Below are positions 10,469-21,266 of a stretch of DNA of 64,000 bases, piece after piece. Both the position numbers and the translations under genes were made by a program. The DNA is from Cyphellophora europaea CBS 101466. Taxonomy: Eukaryota > Ascomycota > Eurotiomycetes > Chaetothyriales > Cyphellophoraceae. The stretch's first letter is position 1. Every line of letters starts with the position of its first letter. Location: assembly GCF_000365145.1 (NCBI RefSeq), contig NW_008481809.1, positions 2,221,630 to 2,285,629 on the forward strand, given 5' to 3'. The notes under the pieces are model-generated. The model worked only from the letters and a program-made list of their open reading frames with translations, had not been told where the DNA came from and did no database searches.

Positions 10469-12634
10469 TCAAGCAACCAGATCCCACGCCGCAACGCCAG
10501 TAAATCCCATAGCAACCCGACCCTTACCATCCAGGAACTGTCGAACCGTGAGACCCCGCACATTTTCGCTCTTGTCGAACTTGGAGACCGCAAACAACGT
10601 CAAAGTCTGTCCTGGCGCTCCTAGCTCTCGTGAATCGATGTCGACGTACCACGTGTCACCTCCCTGGCCGCTGGGCGCTTGCAGATATTCTAGGGGCACC
10701 GAGTCCTTGTTTCGGCCATCAACGCCACCCACCATGACGAAGAAAACAGGTGCTGGTCCTTTGTTGCCGTGCTGATCGAGCGTCCAGTGGGGACAGATGA
10801 GGCTGAGTTGGAATCGCACGGTACCGGCTGTTTGAACGCTGATTTTGCGATTCCTGGGAAGCACCGCTTTCTCGCCAATATAGTAGTCTTCTTTCGCGTT
10901 TGTGAAGATTGTCGGTGCTTCAACCATGTCAGGCCAATTCGCAGGGTTGATCTGAATGTATTCCTCCCAACTCATTTGCTGCCCGCTTGGTAAGAAGAAG
11001 TGCTCCCGATTGCCTGGGAAATGCTTGATGCCAAACTCCTTGTTGGTCATGGAAAAGTACTCAGGGGTGAACTTCGCAACATATGGCTGACCAGCACCTT
11101 GCACGTGCCCAGAACCCCAACACGGGTCAATAAGTTTCCACTCACCACCATCAATCCGCACCGCGTTCCATGCATGGCCGGCGTTGTAAGGTGGAAGCGG
11201 GGACCCGGGGGCTAGGGGAGTGTAGCCATAGCCTTTACCGTGTCCCGAAATAACAATAGATTCCAATCCCGCATAGGTGGCGAGGGTGGTGAAGAGGCTG
11301 GCGTAACCTTCGCACACGGCCAGCCCACTTTGGAGTGTTGACTGTGGGGTAGAGCTGCGAAGATTGCCGGCGAAGAAGCGCTCGACATCATAGGCGATAT
11401 TATGATGGAGCCAAGTGAAGATGGCTCTTGCTTTGTCCGTGGCAGACGGGAAGGGTGAGGTAAGGTCATACGCCAGCGTTTGGAGGTCATGGACTTGCTG
11501 TCTTGGGAACCGCGCAGCATGACTGTCTGGTCCAGAGAAGTCTCGACAGACAAGACATACACTGGTGGATGTAAGACTTGCTGGTGATGTCGGCGATATA
11601 CCTGTTGAGAACTTCGGTTTGGTCGCTTGGATTGCACTTAGATCTGGTCGCGATGACTTTGGCACGGGAGGAGGCGTGGATACGCCGTTGGCGTAGCCTG
11701 AGATAGACGGCGAGAACTGTGCTGGCGTCGGCTGTGCATGGGAGGATTGCTCGGTGACCGGATCAGGTTTGTTCATAGCTTTTGCCATGAAAGACGTCGC
11801 AGAGTTCTTGAAGCGGTTGAGAGTTTCAGAATGCTGAAAATCAGGCTGTGTGTGTACAGGAACAGGAGTTGGCTCCATCGATTGTTCCGTCTGTTGTGCA
11901 GGCTTTGGCTTGTTCATACCCCATGATAATGCGGATTTTTGGGCCTTTTCGATTGCCGCAGGGGAGGGTATGGGTGGTATCTTCCGGAGCTCAGCTTCAG
12001 GTACTCTCTGTTGCTGGCCAACATCTGATTTCCGAGGCGGCAGTCTTGGAGGTAGTGCCGGCTGAGAGGGTCGCCGTGCTTCTGCCGAACTGGCTGGCGT
12101 GACACTGGGCGTACTCGAAGGTGCGCGGTTGACATATTTAGGGCGTTCGTTGGTATAAGTGCGCTTAAGTGGTGCAGGGTTCTTGGGTGGGAGAGTGGGA
12201 AGTTCAGTCTCGCCCCATGCTGGGGCTTTGACTCGCTCATGGGAGTTTGCACGAGTAGCAGCCGAAGATCTGGTACCAGCACTGCTCGTTGTGACCACTG
12301 ACGAAGCGACCGACTCTACCGAGTCCCTCCGAGCAATTTCGTTGGAGCTCTTACGTGCAGGAAGTGGAGGGGGTGGTCGTCGATTGGGTAGAGGTGGCGG
12401 AGCAGGCTTGTTCCCCACGCGTACGTTTGTGACCGACCCCTGCACATTCTCGGGGGGATTATTGAATGACTTGGCCTTGTGAAGATCAGGTCGTCTCGTG
12501 GGAACTTGCGGCGTTGGTCGCGGTGCAGTGACGGGAGCAGGACGAGGCGGTTCGCCGGGAACACGACCAATGTGGGCAGCGTTGAGAGCGGCGATGCGTT
12601 GCTGCAGAGTCATGGGCTGAGGATCCTCAGCCAT
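10469..12634 (-). CDS. Proline-rich transglutaminase-like protein (KY/Cyk3-type peptidase fold)
   Basis: 721 aa in one exon from the ATG at 12634; an in-frame ATG 47 codons upstream is less likely because the intervening residues look non-coding. Residues 1-380 are disordered and rich in Pro, with clusters such as PAPPPLPNRRPPPPLP that resemble SH3 ligands. The C-terminal half has a transglutaminase-like core with a complete Cys-His-Asp triad: C441 in AVCEGYAS, H487 in NAGHAWN and D503 in LIDPCWG. Fungal relatives with this core include Cyk3-type cytokinesis proteins and KY-peptidase-like proteins; the SH3 domain of Cyk3 is absent here. A role at the cell cortex is inference. Confidence 0.8.
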   Translation of the reverse strand: MAEDPQPMTLQQRIAALNAAHIGRVPGEPPRPAPVTAPRPTPQVPTRRPDLHKAKSFNNPPENVQGSVTNVRVGNKPAPPPLPNRRPPPPLPARKSSNEIARRDSVESVASSVVTTSSAGTRSSAATRANSHERVKAPAWGETELPTLPPKNPAPLKRTYTNERPKYVNRAPSSTPSVTPASSAEARRPSQPALPPRLPPRKSDVGQQQRVPEAELRKIPPIPSPAAIEKAQKSALSWGMNKPKPAQQTEQSMEPTPVPVHTQPDFQHSETLNRFKNSATSFMAKAMNKPDPVTEQSSHAQPTPAQFSPSISGYANGVSTPPPVPKSSRPDLSAIQATKPKFSTGISPTSPASLTSTSVCLVCRDFSGPDSHAARFPRQQVHDLQTLAYDLTSPFPSATDKARAIFTWLHHNIAYDVERFFAGNLRSSTPQSTLQSGLAVCEGYASLFTTLATYAGLESIVISGHGKGYGYTPLAPGSPLPPYNAGHAWNAVRIDGGEWKLIDPCWGSGHVQGAGQPYVAKFTPEYFSMTNKEFGIKHFPGNREHFFLPSGQQMSWEEYIQINPANWPDMVEAPTIFTNAKEDYYIGEKAVLPRNRKISVQTAGTVRFQLSLICPHWTLDQHGNKGPAPVFFVMVGGVDGRNKDSVPLEYLQAPSGQGGDTWYVDIDSRELGAPGQTLTLFAVSKFDKSENVRGLTVRQFLDGKGRVAMGFTGVAAWDLVA

Positions 12635-13083
12635 ATTGGACGCCAGGGACTGACGTGCTATGGAGTCGACGAGGTGAAATTGCAGCGAGTGCTGAAAGGC
12701 ATAGTGAAAGGTGGTTGGTAGAGATGCTACCAAGGACAAGTTACACAGCCAGACGCGGGCATGGCGCAGCGACAAGAGTAACGGACTTCGATTATGACAT
12801 GTGGAGAGGCCGTGCTTGTTTCAGTCTGCGTTGTGCTGGGGCTAAAAACAGGCCTAAGTTTAGGCGAGTGTCTCGGCCCTGGAGGGAGGCAAATCGGCTT
12901 TACTGGCCAGCAGCGGGACACGAACTCAGGAGCCCGATATCCGGTAAGGCTGCGAACCTCGGGGGCATGTTACCTGTTGTAGCCAAGTTGAGCCCGAGAC
13001 GAACTGGGTGACAGAGATGATGGTAATAATGTCAATGATATTGTTCGTCGTATCTCATGCTCATCATGAAAAGGAAAATGCAT
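12635..13083. other. Intergenic, 450 bp
   Basis: Contains the promoter of the transglutaminase-like gene and the 3' end of the J-protein gene. No RNA gene or reading frame is supported. Confidence 0.4.
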
Positions 13084-13768
13084 CTATCCCAAAACCTTCA
13101 TCTTTTTCTTTTTGCCTTCTTTCTCGCCTTTCTTGCCTCCTTTCTGGAAATCCCGCCAGCTGTTGATTCGCGTATCGCGTGTGCTCTCCCAGTCTCTCTC
13201 GTGATCGCGCTTGCGTTTCCTCTCCTCGAGGGCTGCGTCCTCTTTAGCTTGCTCTCTGCCTTCTTCTTGCATCTTTGCCTTCATCTGTCGTCTACGTCTG
13301 GCTTCGGCATCGACAAGCACCTCGACTGTTTTCTTGCGCCAGTCCTGCAGGAAGTCTTCCGACTTCAGTTCTTCCGAGTCCACTGTGTACTTGTGCTGTC
13401 TGATCAGGAGCTGTCGAGCGTCTGCAATGCACTCATCAAGATGCTTGCGCTGTGCTTCATCAAGCAGGGCAGTTTGCGCCTTTTTCAACCGGTCGAAGGC
13501 TTCTGGTGCCTGCGGATTCTTGGTCTTGTCAGGGTGAATCAAGAGCGACTTTTTGCGATACACAATTTTGATGTCTGAGTCAGGTACGCCGGGCTGTAGA
13601 TCGAGCACTGCGTAGGCGTCTAGCTTGAAGGCTTTAAGAATACGGTCTATCTCTGCATCCTGTGCCACCTGATCAGTTACAGTTTCTGTTGTGGATCGTT
13701 GGTATTACCTTGTCATATTCTTTGGCTTCTCTTTCAAGAGCATCAAGAGCATCGGATTCATTAGCCAT
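13084..13768 (-). CDS. J-domain protein, DNAJC8/Spf31-like (spliceosome-associated)
   Basis: Exons 13709-13768 and 13084-13668, with a 40-nt intron, give 214 aa. The J-domain covers about residues 38-105, with the HPD tripeptide in LLIHPDKTKNP. A long charged helix follows, then a very Lys-rich tail (GGKKGEKEGKKKKMKVLG). This layout is that of DNAJC8 in animals and Spf31 in fission yeast, nuclear Hsp70 co-chaperones found with spliceosomes. The first exon encodes only MANESDALDALEREAKEYDK. Confidence 0.82.
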
Positions 13769-14416
13769 GGCAGGCGTCAAGTCTTAAGCTTACCGCTAGT
13801 GACGAAATAGAGACGATCTCCGAGGTGCAGGTTCAGATGACCAGCAAATACGATAGATGGTGTATGCAAATTGTAGAGGTTTGAGCACGATTAGAAGTAA
13901 TATGTCAGAGGGAGAGTTGGGATTGACTCTTCAATCTGCCTGAAGCCCGCGGCGGCAGCGGCGATTCGCGGCGATTCATTATTCCGGTAGGTCACCTTGG
14001 CAGTAGTATAAAACCCCCCCTGTACTTGAGCCGGGTCTTCACTCTGAACATGAAATCCCCATTTCGTCGTGCCCCGGTCTGAATACGGACATCAGAACCC
14101 AAGTCCTACCTTGCTCGCTTCTTTAGTTCCCTTTGTGCGCATGTCACCCGCGGCCGTCTGGCCTGGCTTCAAAGCAGAACTGCATTCTTTGTCTACAATG
14201 ATTGGACGACATGTACTAATGAATAGGCATCGCATCACAAGTCGGAGACATCCAGCATTGTCCCATTGCTAAGTCTACAGGGAGAATGGCGCCAAAAACC
14301 TGAGCATGAGCCCAAATACACTCGGCCGCATCCCGTCCGAAGCTCTCCATTGACGATCCAAACTTCACTACGCCACAGCTCACAAAACGGACAAGACATT
14401 CACCCGGTACTTCATA
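13769..14416. other. Intergenic, 650 bp
   Basis: Lies between the J-protein start and the secreted-protein gene. A TATA-like AGTATAAAAC sits at about 14005-14014, roughly 400 bp before the secreted-protein ATG, which would imply a long leader if used. A short cggcgattcg repeat lies near 13960. No gene is seen. Confidence 0.4.
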
Positions 14417-14950
14417 ATGCACGTAGGCATTCTCAACATTCTCCTGGCGCTCGGCTCTGCCACTCCTCTCACCACCTCCTATCCCAAGCCGCTCGTATCC
14501 CGCTACACCAAGAACGTGAAGAAACCCCCCGGATCCGACAAGGTTGGATGGTGTGACCGCCGTGCCGGCCGCACCAACTATGATACATGTCACGTTATTG
14601 AGAAAGTCACAGGCCAAGGCTCGTCGCCCTGCCACAAGATCGACAACGGTGGCTCCCCCGAAATGGGTATTTGGCCGTCCGTCGATGTCGAATGCACCAT
14701 GTTCGAAAACGACAACTGTAAGTACCGCATCAAAAGGGACGGTAAGTGGATTGACCAGCAGACGCGCCCGCTGAAAGGCTGGGGCTGGGATGACATGACG
14801 CAGTATAATTGGGGAATTGAAGGGTTCCAAGGTGATTCGCATGACCACGGTCCAAAGAGCATCTTCTGTTGGATGAAATACAACACAGTCGGTCTAGGTA
14901 AGGAGAGCAATGCTGGGTTGGGGTGCCCAGCTGGAGGGCCGGTCTGTTGA
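14417..14950 (+). CDS. Small secreted cysteine-rich protein (effector-like)
   Basis: 177 aa, single exon. The N-terminus MHVGILNILLALGSATP is a hydrophobic signal-peptide-like segment. The mature part has eight cysteines (in GWCDR, YDTCHV, SPCHK, VECTM, DNCKY, IFCWM, LGCPA and the last residue), enough for four disulphides, and is rich in Gly and Trp. I recognise no family. Size, secretion signal and Cys number fit apoplastic effectors or secreted antimicrobial proteins of plant-associated or soil fungi; that is inference. The opposite strand is also open for 210 codons, but only the plus frame has these features. Confidence 0.65.
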   Translation: MHVGILNILLALGSATPLTTSYPKPLVSRYTKNVKKPPGSDKVGWCDRRAGRTNYDTCHVIEKVTGQGSSPCHKIDNGGSPEMGIWPSVDVECTMFENDNCKYRIKRDGKWIDQQTRPLKGWGWDDMTQYNWGIEGFQGDSHDHGPKSIFCWMKYNTVGLGKESNAGLGCPAGGPVC

Positions 14951-15404
14951 GCGAAGCATTCGATTCGGGATCTGCCAACACTATCGATGATCTAGCATTT
15001 GTTGGAACTATTTGAGCTACTAAATCTTCTTCCACTTGTCTTTGCATTCCGCTCGCTCTGTGCCAAGCATTTTACTGCCTGAGGAGGTGTGGGGTACCGC
15101 GAGCGCCTGGTTTGACCTCTTTTGCTTCCACAGCAGATACGACAGGTATCGTACCCAATGCAACTCCAAGTTCCACGGCCAAGATTGTGAACAAGGCTAA
15201 AGATGGGATCGGCGTGGTACTGACTGAGGGGCACCGTCACAGTACGGCAACATACAAGCTAATGCGTCCTCCCACTTCCCGACGTCGGTGCCCAGGTACT
15301 GGACAGAGAAGATATATTCGCCGCACAGTCTCCGTTGCATCTTCCCTGCACGTTATCATCGGGCACTCATCCTCCGCAACCGTTCCCAACCTCCCCTCCC
15401 CAAC
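14951..15404. other. Intergenic, 450 bp
   Basis: 3' end of the secreted-protein gene and promoter of the SDR gene. The part before 15404 is C-rich (CTCCCCTCCCCAAC just before the ATG), typical of fungal leaders. Nothing else is seen. Confidence 0.4.
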
Positions 15405-16230
15405 ATGGCAGCAATACTCACCCAACCGGGCGCCAACCTCCCACCTATACGCACCTACCCCGACAAATTCGCCGGCCAAGTCGTCCTCATCACCGGCGCC
15501 GCCCAAGGCATCGGCGAAGCCACCGCCGAGCTCTTCGCCGCTCAAGGCGCCTCCCTCGCCCTGATCGACAAGAACGACCATCTCCTCAACACGACGCGTG
15601 AGCGCCTCGCCAGCACCCCCCCCCAGCACCGGCACGGCCACCATAACCGCCCACCCCTGCGACCTAACAGTCGAAGACCAAGTCACCAGCGCCGTAGCCG
15701 CCGTCCTCGCCGCGCACAGCCAGATCGACATCAGCGTGCACCTCGCGGGCGCCTACCCACTGATCCCGCTGCTCTCGGCCACGCTGACCGACTTCCACAC
15801 GCAGATGAACACCAACATGCTCAGCGCCTTCCTACTGACGCGTGCCGTGCTGCCGGGCATGCAGCAGCGGGGCTACGGCCGCATCATCAACACGGCCTCG
15901 GAAGCCGCTACACGCCCCGAAGTCGGGCTGGCGATCTACGGTGCGGCGAAGGGAGCGGTGGCGGCGTTCACGCGCGCCACGGCATTGGAGGCTGGGCCGG
16001 GCGTCACGGCTAATTATGTGAGTCCTAGTTTGATTGCGACCAAGCAGACGCTGGAGGATCCGGACCCGGCGAGGAAGAAGATCTTTGATATGTGTGTTGG
16101 GCGGCAGTGTGTTAAGCGGTGGGGACTGGCGGGGGATGTGGCGAGGACGGTGTGCTGGATTGCTGGGCCGGAGACGGAGTTTGTGACGGGACAGGGGTTT
16201 GATGTGGGAGGTGGGACGTTGTTTACTTGA
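15405..16230 (+). pseudogene. Short-chain dehydrogenase/reductase broken by a frameshift in a C9 run
   Basis: A classical SDR in two frames. Frame 1 from the ATG at 15405 gives VVLITGAAQGIGEATAE, the TGxxxGxG cofactor motif. The rest is in the next frame: PCDLTVEDQV (the Asp that packs on adenine), INTASEAA (catalytic Ser), Y-G-A-A-K (catalytic Tyr/Lys) and a stop at 16230. The frame changes at nine C at 15616-15624; eight C would restore one reading frame of 274 aa. A 29-nt intron (GTGAGC...CCCAG) would be too short, and a 73-nt one would remove the conserved Asp. Either a genuine one-base insertion or a sequencing error. The usual NNAG motif reads HLAGA here. Confidence 0.7.
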
Positions 16231-16380
16231 GAGTGGCGAGGGGGCTTGAGACGACTTGGTGCTAATGGAACAGAATACGAACCACGTGTTCCGGGGGTTT
16301 TTGTTGCGGTACAGTGTCGTATCGACGAGTCTAAAGTGCAGGAAGGCATCGTCTTAAGAATCGAAATTGTCGAGGCCAAT

Positions 16381-17968
16381 TCAGAGCGAACTCGAACTTC
16401 GTGTCAGCGAGCGTGGCCCTGTCTCTAGCGCACGTCTCGCCATCGACCTCGTCACCGCCGTCAACGGTGTTTGACTCTCGGAGCATGCGCTCATACTCTT
16501 CCTATGCAACTCGACCTCCGCTGTGCAATAGATGGCTTTGGGGTCTCTGACGTCCACGAGATCCGGACTTGGACCATATCGGATCACATTGACAAGCACA
16601 GTGTTACTGCGATTCTTGGGTAAGTACTTGTCCTGGTATGAATGGACAACATGGACTTCTGCACAGCCAGAACGTGATGTCGCTGTCGTCGATCTCGGGA
16701 GAAGGAACGCAAGGGTCGGCAGCGAGACTGTGACCACACCCACGGCGAGCTCTGCTAGCGACCAGCCAAGGACTCCAGTGTAGTTCCAGAGGACATCGTC
16801 TTTGAGGTGGATCTGGGAGACGAGCGTCATGACGCTACCAACGAAAGCCAGTGCACCAACACCGAATAAGATAAATATTCGCACCCTTTTGCTCCGAGAC
16901 ATGTGGATATGGCACACGATGATGATAGGAGTTGCTAGTAAACAACAGTTGAGCCCAATGTTGACGGCTCGGAGGATAGTGTCCATGCTGGCGAACCCGA
17001 GACACTGTGCTGGTTTCCCACTCCGTGCGATGATTAGCAGGTCGAAACTGCTGCCAGGTGGATCGCACTGAAAGATGATGGTGAAGAAGCTGGTGAGGGT
17101 ATAGATGGCGCAGAGGCCGAAGATGATCCAATTGGCAACTTTAAAAGCCGGGGCCTTGATAGATGTGAAGCGTGTGTTAGAAGCAGCAATCGACATCTTG
17201 ATAACGCCAACGCACATGAACTGTGATTCGTTGTCAGCATGGAACAGACTGGATTGAGACTTTGTGAGTTTGGTGTCGATGTGCTGTCGTTGGCAAAGAT
17301 TTGTCTCAGCCACGCGAATGGCACGCAGACTTTCCGGAGAGGGAAGGCGCAGGATTGGAAGTACCCAAGGATCACTTACTAAAGAAGCAGTCAGTACGGC
17401 TTTCGAAGCAAACGGCCTAAAGGTGAGAGGCAAAGGTCTCATCACTCGAACAAGCGGATGCTCCGCTGGGTAGAGTGCAAGCCGTTTGCCTCTCGTCCCC
17501 TTTAAAGCATCACTTCATCCGGGACGACATACCATAGCCAATCTGGGCAATATTGGCATACCACTTATAGTGGTAGTATTCGAGGTAAGTAACATCGAAG
17601 ATGTGCTTGCCTGCGCCCCCTTTCAGGGCCATGGCGACCTGTAATGCTGAATATGCGATAGCCATCACCACTCCGGGCACCAACAAGGTATCGTCGAGAC
17701 CCCATTTGAGTCGAGGTAGGTATATCCGGAGCAAGAAGCGCGTGCTGGTCACCAAGAGCATGACGAAGATGCATATGGCAGATCCGGCTATGATGCCAGG
17801 CGCTTTTGTTTCGAAGATATAGTCGTCGGGGCGGCTGGGTCTCATCGCTACGCCTTCGGACGGGTCTCGCATGCCTGCTGTGATGCCAGCATCGAGTAGC
17901 ATGCCAATGGCGATGAATAGGTCTCGGTCGTTGGCGGGCGGCGTGTTGATGAAAGCTGATGAAGCCAT
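16381..17968 (-). CDS. Integral membrane protein of the fungal rhodopsin/PTH11-like family
   Basis: Seven-helix plasma-membrane protein of the large Pezizomycotina 'rhodopsin domain' family; roles are mostly unknown, with some members related to PTH11 receptors. Exons 17533-17968, a 20-nt exon at 17380-17399 and 16381-17220 join in frame to 431 aa. The tiny exon restores helix 3 as QIGYAVLTASLFMCVGVIK, with the typical Q-x-x-Y and K-x-S. Other helices are GIIAGSAICIFVMLLV, TLLVPGVVMAIAYSALQVAM, FKVANWIIFGLCAIYTL and others. The W-G-L-D-D motif after helix 2 is standard for the family. The tail after the last helix is Ser/Thr/Arg-rich and cytoplasmic. No CFEM domain. Confidence 0.8.
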
Positions 17969-18977
17969 GCTTGCTGATCCTCGAGCGTTGGCTGGCTGGC
18001 ACCGCACGTGAAAGAAGTCACGGAAGATGGTTGTTGAGGTCGCTCGCGAGTCTCGGATGGACTAAGGTGAGAGCACAAGATCTATTCAGCATGGAGCAGG
18101 AGGACTTTGCTTATGACCGTGTAGTCGTTCAGCATGGGGAACGGCCAGTAAGCAGAATCCGGGCCGCTCGAGTAACATGGCGCAGGAGGAATTACAATGA
18201 TTGCGAAAAGTAGCCACTGGTGTCTGTCTGCTGCACGCCAATGCATGGAAGGACAGCGGGAAGCTGTCAAAGTCGACATTGACAGGGCCGGACGTTTGGA
18301 AGTCGTCTTTGTGCCGTGGTGGCGGAGTTTGAAAGGCGGCACTTCCAAGTATCTACAGTCGTTGCTTCGGGATAGATGAAACATCTGCGTAGACTGGGGA
18401 ACCATGTATACATCGAGGTGGACCTGGGGCGGAAGAAGATGGCGGGTCGCGTTTCCCACTTACGTCGGTTTGAGGTTGGACCGCCAGGCATCATCGAGCT
18501 TTGCCCATCCTTGTCAAGCTATCGACTGACCTTCGAAATGATTGATGAAACTTGAAAGCAGGAGCCTCGCAGGTTGACAGACCAGAGCGAAGTCGCCTCG
18601 GAGCAAGTCGATGCTTTTCGGAGAATCACCCATGCAGACCACATATAGAGTAAAGTCAATGGAAAAAGCAATCACAGAGAAAAGTTGCTCCATACTGTTG
18701 CCTACACCAGTACAATGGCCATGTTGCGACTTGGCCGTACGATTCTATGCATGATAGCACGTCAACACCCAATTGATATTCCCGAGCAGCGCTTGTTCGC
18801 TGCTCTCGCCCTCACATCGAGTGCATAAGATTCATCAAAGGCTCACTGCGAAACTGTGGATGTCCAGCATCTCGGACGAGTCAACTCATCGACTAATCGT
18901 TACTGATCGCCTGACCCTGCAGACTGCAACACAGCGTAAACAGCAAGGAGCTTGCTACTACACACATATTGTTCTCA
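17969..18977. other. Intergenic, 1.0 kb
   Basis: Upstream of the rhodopsin-like gene and downstream of the phosphodiesterase gene. I see no recognisable gene or repeat. Confidence 0.4.
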
Positions 18978-19756
18978 TCATGCCAAATTCCGCGTCATCT
19001 TCCACATCGCCCACGGTGTCTCTCTCTTCGCAATGACCTTCCACTCATCGACGTCCTCGCTACTCGTGTCCACCAACACAAGATGTCCACCCAGACAGAG
19101 CGTGCCTCCACAACAAGCAAACATATCTCCAATAGCGTATGCAATCTGCATCTCGACCAGCGGAACCTAGGCTTATAGTCAGCTTCCGGTCTAGACTGTG
19201 CGTGGAAGCTCTCTCCTAAGAAGACAACATTCCGGGATAGAACCTCCTCCTCCGGACTTACCCTATTCTGCACCTCCTTCTTCGCAATATCGGCATACAT
19301 CAAGCTTAAATGCGGAGAATACTCATCCTTTGCCCACCGCTGCGCCTTTTCGTCATCTCCTCCCTCCACGGCCTCCCTTCTACACCACGCCGCAAACTTG
19401 ACAATATTGTCGTTCTTCAACAGCCGAATGACCAGTTTCTGGAACCGCGCGTCCCCAGCCTCCAACGTATCCAGCTCGAGGAGCAGCTCGTCGAACTCCT
19501 TCTTGAACTCCGGCAGCGCAAGGCCGTCGAGCCACGCCTGTGGCGACGAGGCACGCTCGTACGTGCTTTGGGCGTCAATGCCCGAGGTGACGGTGACGTG
19601 GGGAGCGAAGTGGACTTTCTTGCTGCCTTCGAGGGCGCTGGCGAAGTTTGACGGAACGGTTTCAGAGATGAGCTCCTGTGCCGTCTTGGTGAAGGGGTTG
19701 TCCTCGCGGGGAACGAGCCAGAGTGATGCGCCTGGCATGCTGACGCTGGGTAGCAA
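18978..19756 (-). CDS. 2',3'-cyclic-nucleotide 3'-phosphodiesterase (2H family, CPD1-like)
   Basis: Hydrolyses ADP-ribose 1'',2''-cyclic phosphate, a product of tRNA splicing, in yeast Cpd1. Exons 19262-19756 and 18978-19166 join through a 95-nt intron (GTAAGT...CCTAG, branch GCTGACT) to 227 aa. The two signature H-x-T/S motifs are HVTVTSG and HLSLMYA, spaced as in the 2H phosphoesterase family. The second exon ends with HLVLVDTSSEDVDEWKVIA, the closing strand of the fold. A second possible start lies six codons downstream. Confidence 0.85.
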
Positions 19757-20519
19757 AGGCTAGGTGAGGCTCACTTATGGACTGCCAAGTCCGTCAGGGT
19801 AGGGTCTCTTGATGCCTGAAACGATGCAAGCAAGGTATTCTACTGTAAAAGAGTATAGTCAAATGGCTGACGATGTTGGATATACCAAACTTTGCGGAGA
19901 TGATCCCTACGTCCGGGCCTTTCAGATCCGTATTTAGTCTTTGGAGAGATGCACCTTTAATGTGTAGAGTTGCTCCAGGTTTTGATATCGTTGCGCAGTC
20001 CCGTGGACAGGAAGATTAATAATCACTCGATGGAAGCTGGAGACAAGATCAGAACCCAAGCAAGATACGGAAGAGAACAAGGATGTTATGATGCTGCTGA
20101 GGTGACCAATGGCGGAGGTGAGGCGCCAAGCATATTCAGTTCCAAACTGAAGTCCTCGATGCAATTCATGCACTTACAAGCAAGTCTCGTTTTCATTACA
20201 ATCGCAAATACGCGACCAAGTCTTTGTGTTCCAGCTAACGCCCTGCTAATGCTAGCCACAGCTGATTACATGGCCCGTCGACTCTGTTGCGAAGTGGCGC
20301 ACGGTCGATCACCTGTCGTGACTGTACGCTGATATTGCCAGAATGTACACACACCTTCCACTTCACTTGCTCTCCCTGGCTGGAGAGAAGCAGTCCAATA
20401 TTGGCACAGTCGGAACTCTCCAAAGATTTTCCGTCCAAGCTTGATATGAAGGTCGAGCCAGAGAGCCTCCCCTGTCGCTGAACAGACGACACTTTTTGGG
20501 CTTGCCCTTAGCTCGGCCT
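19757..20519. other. Intergenic, 760 bp
   Basis: Promoter of the phosphodiesterase gene and 3' end of YPT6. Nothing recognisable. Confidence 0.4.
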
Positions 20520-21266
20520 CTAACAAGCACACCCTTCTTCCTGAGGAGGCTTACTCGTAGCGCTGACATCGATACTCTGCATGTTTTGCTGACCACCCTG
20601 ACCCTCCTCGCTCTCCATGCCTGGCAACGCCTGTGCGATCCTCTTAAAGAGCGCTTTGACGTTATGCCCGACTTTTGCGCTGGTCTCTACGAATATCGCC
20701 CCAGCACGCTTCGCCTCCTCCTCGCCCTGCGCGGTTGTGACTTCTCGCTTAGCATCGCCAAGATCCGTCTTGTTGCCGACCAACACCACGATCACATCGT
20801 TGCCGCGCTCGCCCCGGACATCATCGATCCATTTCCGTGTTTGCTCGAATGATTTTTTGGAACTGATGTCGTAGACAACCACTGCCACGGACGAGTCGCG
20901 GATATATGAAGGAATGAGACTTCGGAAGCGCTCCTGGCCTGCAGTATCCCAGAGTTGTAGGCGCACCGTCCGGTCTTCGAGGTACATGGTCTTGGAGAGG
21001 AAATCAATGCCAATGGTGGCTTGGTAGGTGGTGTCGAAGGAATCATACATGAATCGCGTTATGAGGGAAGTTTTGCCAACTATGCATTGGGGTCAGATGG
21101 CTGAGCAGACGATACAGGAGAGACTGAGGCCATACCTGATTGTTCACCAAGGAAGACGAGTCTGCGTGACAGGTATTAGAGACAGCCCAGAGGATGAGAT
21201 GGGTGGGGAGCGGCCGTACTTGAACTTCTTGAGCGGATTAGAGTAGGATCCCACTGCTTGCGCCAT
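20520..21266 (-). CDS. YPT6: Rab GTPase Ypt6 (Rab6)
   Basis: Small GTPase controlling retrograde traffic to and within the Golgi. Exons 21220-21266, 21136-21161 (26 nt) and 20520-21079 give 210 aa. The P-loop is assembled across two introns as FLGEQSVGKTSLITRF. Switch I is YDSFDTTYQATIGIDFLSKT, the Rab6 type; switch II is WDTAGQERFRSLIPSYIRDS; the guanine motifs are GNKTDL and ETSAK. The C-terminus CAC is the double-geranylgeranylation signal. Confidence 0.95.

Noticed and set aside
14216..14848. Minus-strand open frame (210 codons) opposite the secreted protein
   Set aside because: No signal, domain or splice logic; the plus frame has signal peptide and regular cysteines. Still the reason that gene is not scored higher.
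15598..15670. Intron of 73 nt (GTGAGC...AACAG) to explain the SDR frame change
   Set aside because: It would remove the conserved CDLT Asp of the cofactor site, and the branch point would be only a few bases from the acceptor.
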